From Cydia pomonella (lineage: Eukaryota > Arthropoda > Insecta > Lepidoptera > Tortricidae): 64,000 bases of DNA. Made by a program: the position numbers and the translations under genes. The stretch spans positions 3,348,001-3,412,000 of the forward strand of contig NC_084729.1 in the NCBI RefSeq assembly GCF_033807575.1, read 5' to 3'. The notes under the pieces are model-generated. The model saw only the letters and a list, made by a program, of their open reading frames with translations. It had not been told where the DNA came from and ran no database searches. Positions 27,301 to 41,000 of the stretch are shown here, one piece after another. Each line of letters begins with the position of its first letter. The stretch's first letter is position 1.

Positions 27301-30300
27301 TGCATGTTTAAAATGTTATCTCGGCGCCCTATCCTAGCTAGACTATTCGAAATAGATAGTACATGGTGAGGACGATTGCCTCACGGCGCCCCTCATTACT
27401 GTCTACGGCGCACCAGGACGCTGAGGCGCAGTTTGGGAACACCTGCTTTAACCTTTCATAGGGCACAATAAAATATTACAAGGAAAAAAAATACCACCTC
27501 ATATTCCTCTTAAAAACGTCTTTTTGCATTTTTTCCTTAAGCAGAATTTTTAAGGCTAAGGTGGCAACGAGGCTTGAATTGAGGATTTTTTACAAGCTTT
27601 TATTTAACTTGCAATGTACCTATGTATGTAACTATGTTTGTACGGTCAAATCTTGCATGATAAATTTTACCCACATCCCGGTTTCTGATGAAGCTGAAAA
27701 TTCGGACACATAAATGTAAGTCGGGTGACAATGCAATGTTATGGTACCATCAAGCTGATCTGATGATGGCGATAGGAGGTGGCCATAGGAATTCGGTGAT
27801 AAAAAAACGCAACCAAATTGTGTTTGGGGTTGTTAGAATTGTCTTGACGAGTATTAGTTGCCTGTCGAAATTAAAGTACAGTCAGCGAAAAAAGCTTGTA
27901 ACATAAAAAAAATTTTTTTTCAAAAAACTTATTAACTACTTATTACTTTTTTTCTTTATAATCTAGCCCATTTAAGGGTTCAGACAGCAGGAGCTTTTAT
28001 TCAAAAATAAGCACAAATGTCTTGTACTTTTGTTAGTACTTGTGTTGTGGATACTCGGACAATGATATATATAATATCCAAAAACTTATATACATAGAAT
28101 ACACCCATGACTCAGGAACAAATATCTGTGTTCACCACACAAATACATGCCCTTACCGGGATTCGAACCCAAGACCATCGCTTCATCGGCAGGGTCACAA
28201 CCTACTAGGCCAGATCGGTCATTTTTTATTTTTTTTACTTGCACATACAAGAAATAGAATCGCACAATGGATCTAGCAATGTGTGCAATAAGAAAACTCG
28301 TAAAAGTGAGGCTCGGAATGTAATTAGCTTATTACCATTATGTATGAAATTTTATCACATTTGTTTTTCCTCCATTGGGATTTCCCTAAACCATTGCCTT
28401 CTGTGGTTACTTAAGTTTCATTCAATATATAAAATAAATAAAATCAAAACAAAACAAATCCAAATAATAATGTTCATTTGTTTTCAATTTTTTATTCAAA
28501 ATCATTGTTTAATTTAAAAGTCTTTTCAACCGTCCAACATAAGGAAACAACTCAAAATTTGCATCAGATCACTTTCCCACACATGTGGATAATATGCAAC
28601 TTTCTCATCAGTTTTACCAGCTTGTGTGGTGTGTTCCCATCTGTGTCCACAGCTATACTAGAACACCACTATACTAGAGGCGGGCACAAATGGGAATGAT
28701 TTGTATGCAGTGCCTATTCCCATCTGTGCCCGCCTCTAGTATAGTGGTGTTCTAGTATAGCTGTGGGCACAGATGGGAACACACCACCGGTGTGGTGAAT
28801 AGAATTGTGTTCGTCTGACTGCGAAGCGACTTTTGCTTCTGAATGTACACTTGTACAGAGTGCATGTTCAGATATTTATGAGCACCTTAGCCGCGCCGAT
28901 ATATTTGACCGGCGGCTGTACTATTTGTCACAGTTGGGAAATATATTGCACATTTGCAAATGCAACTCTTAAGATTTCCACCATGAGACATCAGTGGTTA
29001 CTCTTGCAAGTCATTTTATCCCACAAGGAGTATTACTCTATGTTGTTCAATTTTAGCAGTAGTTAGTAAAACACTTTATTGTACAAAAATGAAAACAAAA
29101 CAGGAAAAAAACATGAATCATTAGTACAAAGGCGAACTTTAAGGGGTTTTATCCAGTTAACATTTGAGCAATTGAGGGAGAATTGGAGATCGTAGACATC
29201 CGTACTGTACACTGAAAATTAATTAATTTATGGTAATTTTTATGCTTGTTTAGCAAAGAAAACGTTTGAAAAACTGTTATGTTTTTTTATTTAACCGACA
29301 ATTAAATAAAGGAGGTGGTTCTCAAATCTTATAATCATTGTTGCAAAAACATATCCTCTTACAGAGACTAGGAATGTCAGTCCCGTCTAGGGTTTGCACG
29401 TGGGATCTAAAATGTAAAGGAAGATCCGGGCATCCGGATCTAGATAACACTTCCACAGGATGGGCTATCAAAATCGGTGCCAAATAAGCTTTGTCTGACT
29501 CCAATGATTATCCACATCTAAAGAGGCCCACTGATTACCAGTTCGCCGGCCTGTCAGCTTTTGCGAATAACTGACAGGCCGATATCGTCCGGCGAATTGG
29601 TAATCAGTGGATCCCAAGGGCGTAGCCAGCCAGTGAACAAGGGGGGCAAGTTGATATCGCCGGAGACCTAGGGGTGGGAAGCTGCCTCCCCCCCGACTAT
29701 TCCTGCCTACGCCCATGAGGCCCCTTAAGTACCCAAAAAAGTTTAGGGCTCTAGGTACAAGGCACAGGCACCTATTCAGGGTCACGCAAGCGGTGTGCCA
29801 TCTCTTATAAAAAGCTGTATATTACAACGTGAACGCGCACGTCCTACGTGCACGCATCCGGTGTGCACAGGCCTTAAGTGACGCGTGCGCATATGTGGCA
29901 GCATGTGTCCGACTTGGAGGTTATGTCGCTATCGTTTATCTTGCACCTATCTATAAACTTTCGTAACTGGCGATAAGATAAAATTTTGCTTTAAATTTGG
30001 ACTATTTCCATGTCTTGTGATTCATTTTGTGATATTATGTATGTTGATTGTTGGTATATATGTATGCACGGTAATTTTTTCTGCGTAATCTAAAGGCCCG
30101 GCTGATTATATTTTTAGTGATATGTCACTAAACTTCGTTATCTGTGTTGCAATTAATTGAAAATACTCTAGTACTGTCGCCAACAGATATCGGAGCGGCC
30201 GAGGTGCTCAAAAATATCTGAACATGCACTGTAATATCTTAATAATTAAAGCATTGTTCATATATTCATGAATACCTCGGCTGCTCCGGTATCTGATATG

Positions 30301-33300
30301 GGTATATCTTAATTTTATGGGTTCCCAGCAATATCGGTTCTCCATACAAACGTAGTTACGTTCTCATATTAAAACGACTAGCTAGATTGCTCTGAAACTT
30401 TGTACTTACATTAGGATAACGTATATCTAGCCCTGTAATTAGTTTATGTAGCTTCAGATACCATAGTTTCAAAAATACAGCGAATTTAAGTTTTTCAAAC
30501 GAAACTTGTTTTTTGCTCTATTTCGTTTGATTTATAAACTGGAGCTATATAAACTAATTATAGGCATAGATAGACTTCATGTCATTGTATGTGCAAAGTT
30601 TCATTACAATCCACCATGTAGTTCTACTATTCTTCTGTTTTACTCCTCAAAGGTTAACTGGAAGAGATCCCATACAGGGATAAGTTCGCCTTTGTTGTAT
30701 TTAATTTACTCTGTAACTGTGTTTTTCGTTTTTTTTATTTCTATGTACAATCAAGTATATACATACATACACGTAGTTTTAAAATGAGAAGGAAACTGCG
30801 TTTGTATGGGAACGTGAAATTCCGCCGAGCTTGCCGGAAGAGGTTTCCAATCATAAAAAAATAATTTAGCTATACAAACGATAATCAGATCATTAAGATT
30901 ATAGAAACATAATAAATTAAATAATTCATATCTAATCTCGGGATTTACCGGTGATAATCGTAATTAATTTACGGCTTTGCTCGTAAAAAATCTCGTGACA
31001 TACAGACACCGTAGTGGTTTCATTAAATTCTCTGTTACTGCTACCCAAAGGTTGTTTGGAAGAGACTCTTTAGCGTTAAGACTGCCAGTTGTTTGCGTCT
31101 TTATACACCGTGTTTTTTTATGTCCGTTAATTTCAGGATTTTCAGGGGTGCATTCCTGAGCTTAAATTAAGTAACTTTCTCAAAGACACCGGTATTCTAA
31201 TTAACTCCATTTAATTACTTTTAATAAAAATACTTTTTATTTTTATTTTATTAGCTATGCCATTTAGTTTCTTTAAACGTACTTACTCACACCCCGGAGT
31301 TAATGGAATTCAATAAAAACATGATGTATAATACATTGTTTTTCCTAAAAGCAATATATTTTACTGAGGTGTGCCAATTGGGACCGTGCGAAGTGCATGG
31401 TGGGGGTAAGTAAAGCGATCCCAGCGCATAAGGTGGTAAAAATTTGAACTAACTGCGGATAGCGTCTTTAACATTTCGTACAATTATATGGCTCGAAATG
31501 AAACTTTGATTTACGATTACTCCTGAAATATTCATTTAAATTGTATGGTGTAAGGGACCATTGTAATCTGTATGAAATGCTTAATATAACTAACGTATTT
31601 ATTTTGATAATTGATAATAATGTATCCATGTAAATAGCTTTGCAAATGCCACATATTACGTTACTTTTTCTAGAAGTTAAGAATGGATATAGTAAGTTAT
31701 CCTTAAAAGATAGACATTTAACATCGCGGACTTTTTTGTAGACCTATGAATGAGAAACAACCCCACCATACATTGTGTTGTTATAGCTCAAACGGATTAG
31801 GCAGCGTTTTCGATTAAAGCTCCTAGCCAGCGTGATTTTTTCCGACAACATCGTTATATTTCAAACAATTTACACAAAACCTTAACAAGTTATATACTTA
31901 AGCCTTCCTCTAGAATCACTCTATTGATAGATGAAAGTCGTATGAAAATCCGTTCAGTAGTTTTTAGTTTTGGAGTAGTTTTATAAGATGTAGTGAATTG
32001 ACGTTTTCCCCTAGACTTGCGGACACTAGGTTGCGTGACAGTCGTGCACGCTCACAATAAAGATCGATAAGTTCTATAACTTGTCAAACAACTTTTTCAG
32101 TAGAAGAAAGCGCGAAATTCAAATTTTTAATCGGACTATTTGCCCTTCGTGCCCACATTTTTAGGGTTCCGCACCCAAAGTGTAAAACGGGACCCTGTTA
32201 CTAAGACTCTGCGGGCCGTCCGTCTGTCACCAGGATATCTCATCAACCGAGATGAGTGACAGTTGAAATTTTCACAGATGATGTATTTCTGTTGCCGCTA
32301 TAACAACAAATACTAAAAAGTACGGAACACTCGGTTGGCGACTCCGAGTCGGACTTGTCCGGTTTTTTGAATTTGCCGTTTTTTTCTACTGACGGAAATG
32401 GCTTGACAGACTACATCTATCTTAAAGCTGCGTTGGATCGAACGAAACATTTGGTGCTCGATTCAGACTGTTACTTGATCATATTTTTTTCAAATGGTTA
32501 AAAACACTTTGTCTAAATTTATTTACCTACTTTGTATCTAAAATACATGTGACTCGTTTATTTAGCATTATTTTAGCACACTGCTAGTTACATAATACAT
32601 ATATGAAGTGTGAGTCAAGCGAAGGACGCGCAGATAACGGAAATTCGATTATTTATGCAATATTCGGCTTCCTTATTACGTGGAGCCACTTTCACTGTCT
32701 CATTCGCACTTTTGTTTTCACTCCGATAGTAGATCATAACCTTTCTTTTTAGATGTAGACGTATGAAAAAATATATAAAAACCGGTCAATTGCGTGTCGG
32801 ACCACGCATATTCTATTTAAGAAAGACTAATTAGGATTCATTTAATAACAATGAAAAAAAAAAACCGGGCAAGTAATTTACCAGATAGTGTACGGAAACT
32901 ACAGGACATACATATATTCAAAAAAGAACTTTTTGATTTTTTAGTAAATAAGGCATATTATTCCATAAAATCCTATCTTGATGACAACAACAAATAAAAC
33001 AATAACTATAATCACGACTGATGACTAATGATATACATATTTCTATTTTAATTGTATTTGAATTGTATTTTAATTTAAAACGTAATTTAATTCTAATTTA
33101 TTTATTTTATAAGTTATAACATTTGCATTATTTAATTTGATTTTAGTTCCCTTTGACATTAGTATGTCAACTGGCAAAACATAGCGATCCAATGTATAAA
33201 CCCAAGACCTATGTGTACCTATGTTTTACAAATAAAGCATTATGATTATGATTAAGTGCGAGTCGGACTCGCGCACGAAGGGTTCCGTGTATAAAAACGG

Positions 33301-36300
33301 CAAAAAAAAAATGTTTGTTGCATGAGAGCCCCCCTTAAATATTTATTTTATTCTGTTTTTAGTATTTGTTGTTATAGCTGCAACAGAAATACATCATCTG
33401 TTAAAAATTTGAAATGTCTACCACGGTTCATGAGATACAGCCTGGTGACGGACGGACGGACAGCGAACCCTTGGGTACGCAACCCTAAAAACTAGCCGAA
33501 TGCGATCCGAAAGTTTTTAGACAGATTTCAGGCCGAAACCGCACCTTCGGCTTTCGACCGAAACATGAATTTTAATTTTTAATACGAAATCTGCCGGGGA
33601 TTAGAGGCTGTCACACTTACGTACGAATTTACAAGTGCGACGAAGAGGCAGCATGTCTAACGTGGCTCGCGGTAGGCCCTCTGGTTGGGAAATCCTTACA
33701 CAGAATTAATTTGGCACTGTCAATGGAATTGGAATTATTTGGCTATGGAATGTCTATTGACCGAGGTAAGGAACACAATACATAGCCAAATGTCTCATTA
33801 ACAAACATTTATAAACTATATCATGTGAACAATGTTTTCACTTAGGGCCTGTTTCACATTGTCCAAGTAAAGTCCTGAATAAGCTACTTGCTTAACCTGA
33901 CGAATAAAGTCATCGTTCGCGTTTCACAATCTTCATATAAGCTTAACTGGTAGATAAAGTGCTAAGATTTGCAGGAAGTTTTATCTGGCAGTTAAAGTAC
34001 TCGTACTTGGACTTTGTGAAACAGAAGGCCTACCGCGAACCACGTTCGACGTGTTGCCTCCCTGTCACACTTACGTACGAATTTCAAGGGTGCATCCCTG
34101 AGCTTAAATTAAGTAACTTTCTCAAAGACACGGGTATTCTAATTAACTCCATTTCGGAGATAATCAATATTTAATCTTATAAGGCCCTTACGAGTGTGTA
34201 CTGTGGCTTAAGTATGAGTTAATACATTTGCTACTAAACGTAGGTAAATACTATCTCGGACGATTGATGTTCAAAATGACATTGATATGTCACAGGTTTC
34301 AATTGTTTCGTTGAGTTAAATGTAACGCTCGTGTTACAACACCGCTATAAGCGACATTTAATTACTTTTTATAAAATAATTTTTTTTTACTAAGTACGCC
34401 ATATAGTTTCCCTAAATGTACTTACCGATACCCCGAAGTTAACGGAATTCAATAAAAACACGGTGTATAATAATTACAACAAAATGTGTCCCACCGAGTT
34501 TCTTGCCGGTCCCATATTGGGATATCCTCCTACAATTTAGGAGGGATTTAAATCTCGGGTCAGAGGTGTAGGGTTAGAGCCGGCGTAGCTTTATTTGAAG
34601 TTCATAAGCACATTGTAATATGCCTACTTGAAAAATAAGAATATTTTATAAATAATAATTAAGCTCGCGTCGCGTGCGAAAGGAAAATTCAGTTGTAATG
34701 GAATGACATTGACGTGCCGACTGGGTAGTGGGCGGCTCGTAGTGAACAAGAGTAAACCGAGTTTCTGCATAGTTTCCTAGTTTCATTTTATATATGTACA
34801 CGTTTTAAAATTTATTATAGATCTATGGATTCTTCATCTAACTCGTTATTATTTGTGCTCTGCACTTTGACGCATTGACAGGTTATTCATATAAAGATAC
34901 AAGCAAATCTCGTCCTTACGTTTTGCCGACCGCAGTTACAATAGAGCGAATGAAACGTAGATTACGAAATTTCGATGTACGCGGTAGGGTTCAAGTCGAG
35001 TGCATGCGGTCGACAGTAGAGGGCCTACCGCGAACACCGAAGTTCGCAAATAAGGCGTTATTTTATTAGATCGACGGAGAAGGATGCTCGCAATTTTACG
35101 AACCTCGGTGTTCGCGGTAGGCCCTCTGACAGCGACTCCGCGGCGCTCCACCACAAGGCGGAGCCGGCATTCGTTAGCTGTTTTTGTCCCCGCTGGGCAC
35201 AGATGGGAATAGGTGTTCATATAAATCATTCCCATTTGGCCATGCCTCATGGCGGCGGTCCCGTAGGGCGGTGACAGATGAGAATACACCATTCGTTGGG
35301 GGTTTCTAGCTGGTACCAGGTTAGTGCGTCATGTCAGCTGGTTCCCCCGGACCAAATGGCATGCATTTAATTCACCATCGGTAAAAAAGGGTCTTAGTCG
35401 GGTGATATACCATCACTGTATGAGGGTCCATGCTCCTATTCAACCACAAGACAAAGAATGACAGAAATAAGATGGTTACCAAGGTCGTGACGTCACAGAG
35501 GCGTTGACATTACGTGACGCGGCACTGGATCATAGCCAGATTTACATGACATAAATCATAATGATGATGCGTGTGCGTGGGCGAGCGTCCTTCAATTTCA
35601 AGGCTTCGATCTAGATCTTCTGAGAAAAAGATCCTGTGATCTGTTGATTTACATACTTATGTAATACTAACAGAAGGGAGAAACAGAAAAGCCAACATAG
35701 GAAAAGAAAACGGAAGAAATTTCTGAAATAGACAGATTTCTGAGATAGAATACTCTTTATTAGTACACCTCAGTAAAATATACAAGTTAAAACAATTGAT
35801 TGAATGATAGAGGCAGACAACAGAAGATCTTATCACTAAAGTGCTATCTCTTCCAGACAACCTAATACTTAATTCTATAAAACTAAAAAACCCTGACAAA
35901 ATTATGCGCGACCCATAGTGAATAAAAACTATCACAAACCTTTTGTAGGAAATCGCATAGAAATCGGTTAAACACCCTTATGTGTGGAGTTCCATGCCTA
36001 AAGGGTCCTTATGCTCCAGGTGCATTAAATGCCCTTCTCTGTGGAAAGTTACATTTTTGCATGTAGCCCATTGGGATTTAAAAGGGCATTCGAGAAAGGT
36101 GTTGGAACCGTAAGCTATTGTTTTAACACTTCTGATAAAGCTGAAAAGCCTATTATTTGGCATGATAACGTCTGATAACTTAGTTTTAAATTCAAGTTTT
36201 TAATACAGAAAAAGCGCTGGTGGCCTAGCGCTACCGGTAAGAGCGCGCGACTTTCCATCCGGAGGTCGCGGGTTCAAACCCCGGCTCGTACCAATGAGTT

Positions 36301-37999
36301 TTTCGGAACTGTAGGTGCCTGTTCGCCGGACGATATCCGCCTGTCAGTTATCGCGATTGTCAGCTTTTACGAATAACTGACAGGCCGCATCAGTGAGCCC
36401 CTTTATATACGAAATATAATTTGATATTTGCTAGTCGATGTTTTCAGTGAAGGAAAACCTCGTGAGGAAACCGGACTAATCCCAACACGGCCTAATAGTT
36501 TAACCTCTGGGTTGGAAGATCAGATGGGAGTCGCTTTCGTAAAAACTAGTGTCTACGCCAATTCTTGGAATTAGTTGCCAAGAGGACCCCAGGCTCCCAT
36601 GAGCCGTAGCAAAAATGCCGGGACAACGAGAGGGAAATGATGACTGAATACAGATATTAGCAGGTTTTTAAACTAGCTGCCATACGCGTTACGTCCCCTA
36701 CAAAAACTTTTTTGTGTAATGTCCCTAAAACGAATCAACGGTGACCTACATTATAAAACTGGTTATAAAATTGTAACGCACTTGATACAATTTCTCACTT
36801 TCGTTACGACACTTGCCCAATTAAAAACAAGTTATTGGCCATAAGTGAGTAATTTTTATAGAAAATTATTGATCTTTTATGTCAAAAACACCCGGTTTAC
36901 TAGACAGGGTTCTTTTTACAAGCTTTTATTTAACTTGCCCTGTTAGTATATATGGGACAAATCTTGCAAGTTAAATTTGACCCACTTCCCATTTTCATTT
37001 TGCTGAAACTACAGATACATATGTAAGCTGGGTGACTATGCAATATTATGGTACCATCGAGCTGATCTGATGAGGGAGACAGGAGGTGGTCATGTGAACT
37101 CTGATAAAACAACGCAACCTAATTGTGTTTGAATTTGTTAGAATTTTCTCGACAACTATTCGTTACGTGTTGAAAAAAAAAAGGAAGCAGCAATAAGATA
37201 ATATGAATTGATATTTTTTCCGCGATGAGTTGTGATTATGAAATCTGATTATTAAACTGTCAAAGCTAAGTGATCATTATGTCATCTATAACATCCTTAT
37301 TATTATGTCCAGTGAGATCACCACGCTTGAAGTGGATTTGACCACGATGATTTTCACAATCCAAAAGTCACCTTTGAAATTTATAATGAAAGCAGAGGTC
37401 GGTACCATTACGCCTACATTGTGTATGATATTTGTGATTAATGTTAATTTTCACTTATGTTGCCAAGATGCTCATGTTGCTTGGCATTTTCACCAAGTCC
37501 AGTAATTTAGACCATACATCTTAATTGCACTGGCGCGTGGCGGCCAGTGTCTGGCCCTTGAGACGTAGATCGCGGGCAAATTTAATTTAGAAAACTATAG
37601 TTCGTGTCATCCACGATGACGCGCAGATTTGTTAAATCTAACCTTTAATGACATGACAATACGGGTTAAGGCACGCGTCTTCGTGAATGACACGATCTAT
37701 ATATGTTGACTTTTCGGTATTGATTTTAATAAGAAGCATTTTTGTGGGTTTAACGACAATCAAGTGGCTCTGTGTTGGTCGCATTTTTAACGTGGCCATT
37801 GGCCATCACGTTATAACAGTTTGACACTGACGTATTCGCTAGCGTGTGCGTGACTTACTTTCTATGTATCTCACTTGTGCTGACATATTAGTGCGAGCGA
37901 GATGTATAGGAAGTTAGTCACGCAGACATTATATTCTGTTTTTTTATTCCGTAGACTAAAATGACATTTCATGTGGTACTAAGAATGGATTTTACTATG

Positions 38000-38059
<60 letters not shown>

Positions 38060-41000
38060 TAAGAAATGTCATGTCTTACATATGAACGTCATTTTAGTCT
38101 ACGGAATAAAAGAACAGACCTTAGTGAATATGTCAGCTTGACACTGTTAAGGCAGTCGTGGTGCAATAAATAAGTGCAAGAGTGACGTGTGTCACGATAG
38201 ACGATAAAAGCGCGATAAAGTTTAAATTACGTTTATTATTATTATTCATTCTTTATTTCAGACAGTTGCATTCATAGAATTGTTAGTATATAGTTATATC
38301 TACGTTAGTTCCGTTAATTAACTACTGCATTATCTATTTAATAACTCCCATATACATGGGCCCCATTCGCCCACGCCTAGCTACGCCACTGACTTGTGAC
38401 TGCCCCGCACCCGGCACGATAGAGATGATATACGCTTTCGCCTGACGGCTTAGAAGTCATCAGTACGCTCCGCGCGAATATCCCTGAAGCGCTGCAGTAA
38501 CGAGGCAGTCCTAACAGTATCCATTATATGTGTTTATAATTATAACTAAGGAGCCCTCATTGGCAGGCAGGAAGACATTCTGTAGGGCACGTTCATTAAA
38601 TCCAATAGAGTAGTGAAGTTCGTGATAGAACAAAGAACCTTTCTATCCGAAAATTAGATGGCAATCTGAACATTTTGGGGACATCAGTCAGGTACACATA
38701 CACAATCTTTTCAGACTTGACCATGGATGTGTTTTGACATGACTGCAACAAAATGTACAGGATACGGCATTTCAGATAAAGATAAATCCAATCATATTTT
38801 CGAAGAACGTGGGAGATGAATTTGTATTTTCTGATGAAAAACTAGAGCAGCTTCATAATGCTGTCTTGGACATAGGATAGAAGACATTCCAGATAATCAA
38901 AGAAGTCCCTAGTCTTCTATTTCGATCTGCAGCGAACTTAACGTTGCTCAGTCAGTTCTATATGCAGACAAAAATACAGAACCGTTGACACAGCAGCGGC
39001 TGATAGTAAGCTTGGACGGATGCCAAACAACCAGTTTATACTATGTAACGTTTCTTAAATTACTTCTTTAACGTCCCATTCTTTCGACAGACCTGCTTTG
39101 TTAATATTTTGTTTACTTCTGCGTCGGCGAATGCGGATTACGATCTCGCCAAATCTGTTAGAACTTTGTAACAAGGATCGCAGGCGTGTAGGAGATTGAG
39201 TTGCCATATGAAAAAAAAAATCTAGGTACATATTTTCACGCTTACATGCATGAAACATGATGTATTGTAACATCGCTATACTGTGTCTATGCGAATAATT
39301 TCCGATTTGTTTTCATAACCCTAAATATCCTGACATATCCAGGGCGGTAATTTTTATAAATTAATACGGGAAGGCATGGCGAAGCACGACGAGGTCTGGT
39401 TGGACCAACTCAAGCAGAGCTGCTGGATCACCCCAGGAGTCAAGACATGTCTGTGGTAAGAGATGCAGATCAGCCATTTGATTATACAGATATCGCAGTC
39501 TATGTAGGCTGTAGACTACCTCCTTTAAAACTGCAAAGATTCTATGGCCAATGATGGTAAATTTTTCCAAAATGTGTTTGCATGAGTTTGTTCGATTTCG
39601 ATTCATTTTAAAGCGCTCAATAAATAAATTAATTTCAAACAACATAACCTTTATTTTCCTCTGCTCTATTCCAAACTTTTAGCTAGTTTATAGCAGTTAG
39701 TTGAGATTTATAAAACCTTGACTCACCAAGTCCTGACAATGCTGACAAAGGACCAAAAATCCTGACATGCCAGGTGAAATCCTGTTTTGCAATTATTTAA
39801 TTTGAAGGTGATTGATGAAGTTAATTGTTTGATGTGTTTTCCGTCTTTCGTAATTACATTTTTAGTGCGGAGACTTACCAAACAACAAACAACTAAATGT
39901 AAAAAGAGAAATGAAATGAAGCTTATGTTCGCCGCCAATTTTTGTCTTGACAGTTTTACTCAGCACTTTGAAAGGACTAATGACATGACAAATCTGACAA
40001 ATGAGGACGCTATCTAATTAACTGAACATTTTTTTTAAATTCTAATATGTTTTTTCTTTGATCCTGCCCGAGGAAAGGAAGGTTTATTAAAATCAAATTT
40101 TTAGTTGCTTGATTTTCACCTAGACCTCATTCTTTTTTTTATTTATGAGGCAAATGTGTCCGGCCAAATGCGTTGCCGGCTTATAAGATTGGAGTACGCT
40201 CTTTTCTTCAAGGTTTGAAGATCATATTGGTACGGAAACACCGCGAGCGACAGTTCAATCTACAGTTTTATACTCTCCATCTAGTTGTCGATTTTGAATG
40301 TCTTAAACGTGTATGTGACTGAAATAAGCGGTCGCACTCTCATGATTGGTACGGGAGCATCTTTGTGCTGGAACTTGGGACCGCAAGTTGTATTTTGTGC
40401 TCCGTTTTTTAGTTTATATGCCCCCAGTCTTGATTTTTTTTATACTGCGTCGGTAGCAAACAAGCATACGGCGTGATGGTAAGCAGTCTCCGTAGCCTAT
40501 GTGGCCTGCAACTCCAGAGGAGTTACATGCGCGTTGCCGACCCTAACACTCCGCACCCTCGTTGAGCTGGCAACCTTACTCACCGGCAGGAACACAACAC
40601 TATGAGGGTCTAGTGTTATTTGGCTGCGGTTTTCTGTAAGGTGGAGGTACTTCCCCAGTAGCTGCTCTAGATCTGGAATAAATAAAAATCTAAATAGTGC
40701 TGTCTCTATTTCGAATGTCTTATCCTAAAATATTCATTCAGCTGGTGGACCGATTGCACCAGAGACCATTGATTTTCATAATGATAGTGACGTCACCGAA
40801 CAATGCGGACAGCCTTGACAGACCGTTCAAAATAACCATCCGGCTAAATATAATAATGTTTACTGTTGACACCCCGTGACAGCAGTTGGCTGTGCGGCCA
40901 AGAGTAAGGTTAGGTGAGATCTGATGCGTGATGGTCTGGGGCCCATTTCTCGAACGGTATTCGTCTAATATTCGTATTAGTGTGTTGCCATGGTAACCCA

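Noticed and set aside
39361..39645. 94-codon minus-strand frame ending VLRHAFPY
   Set aside because: No family recognised and no second copy in the window; left unannotated.
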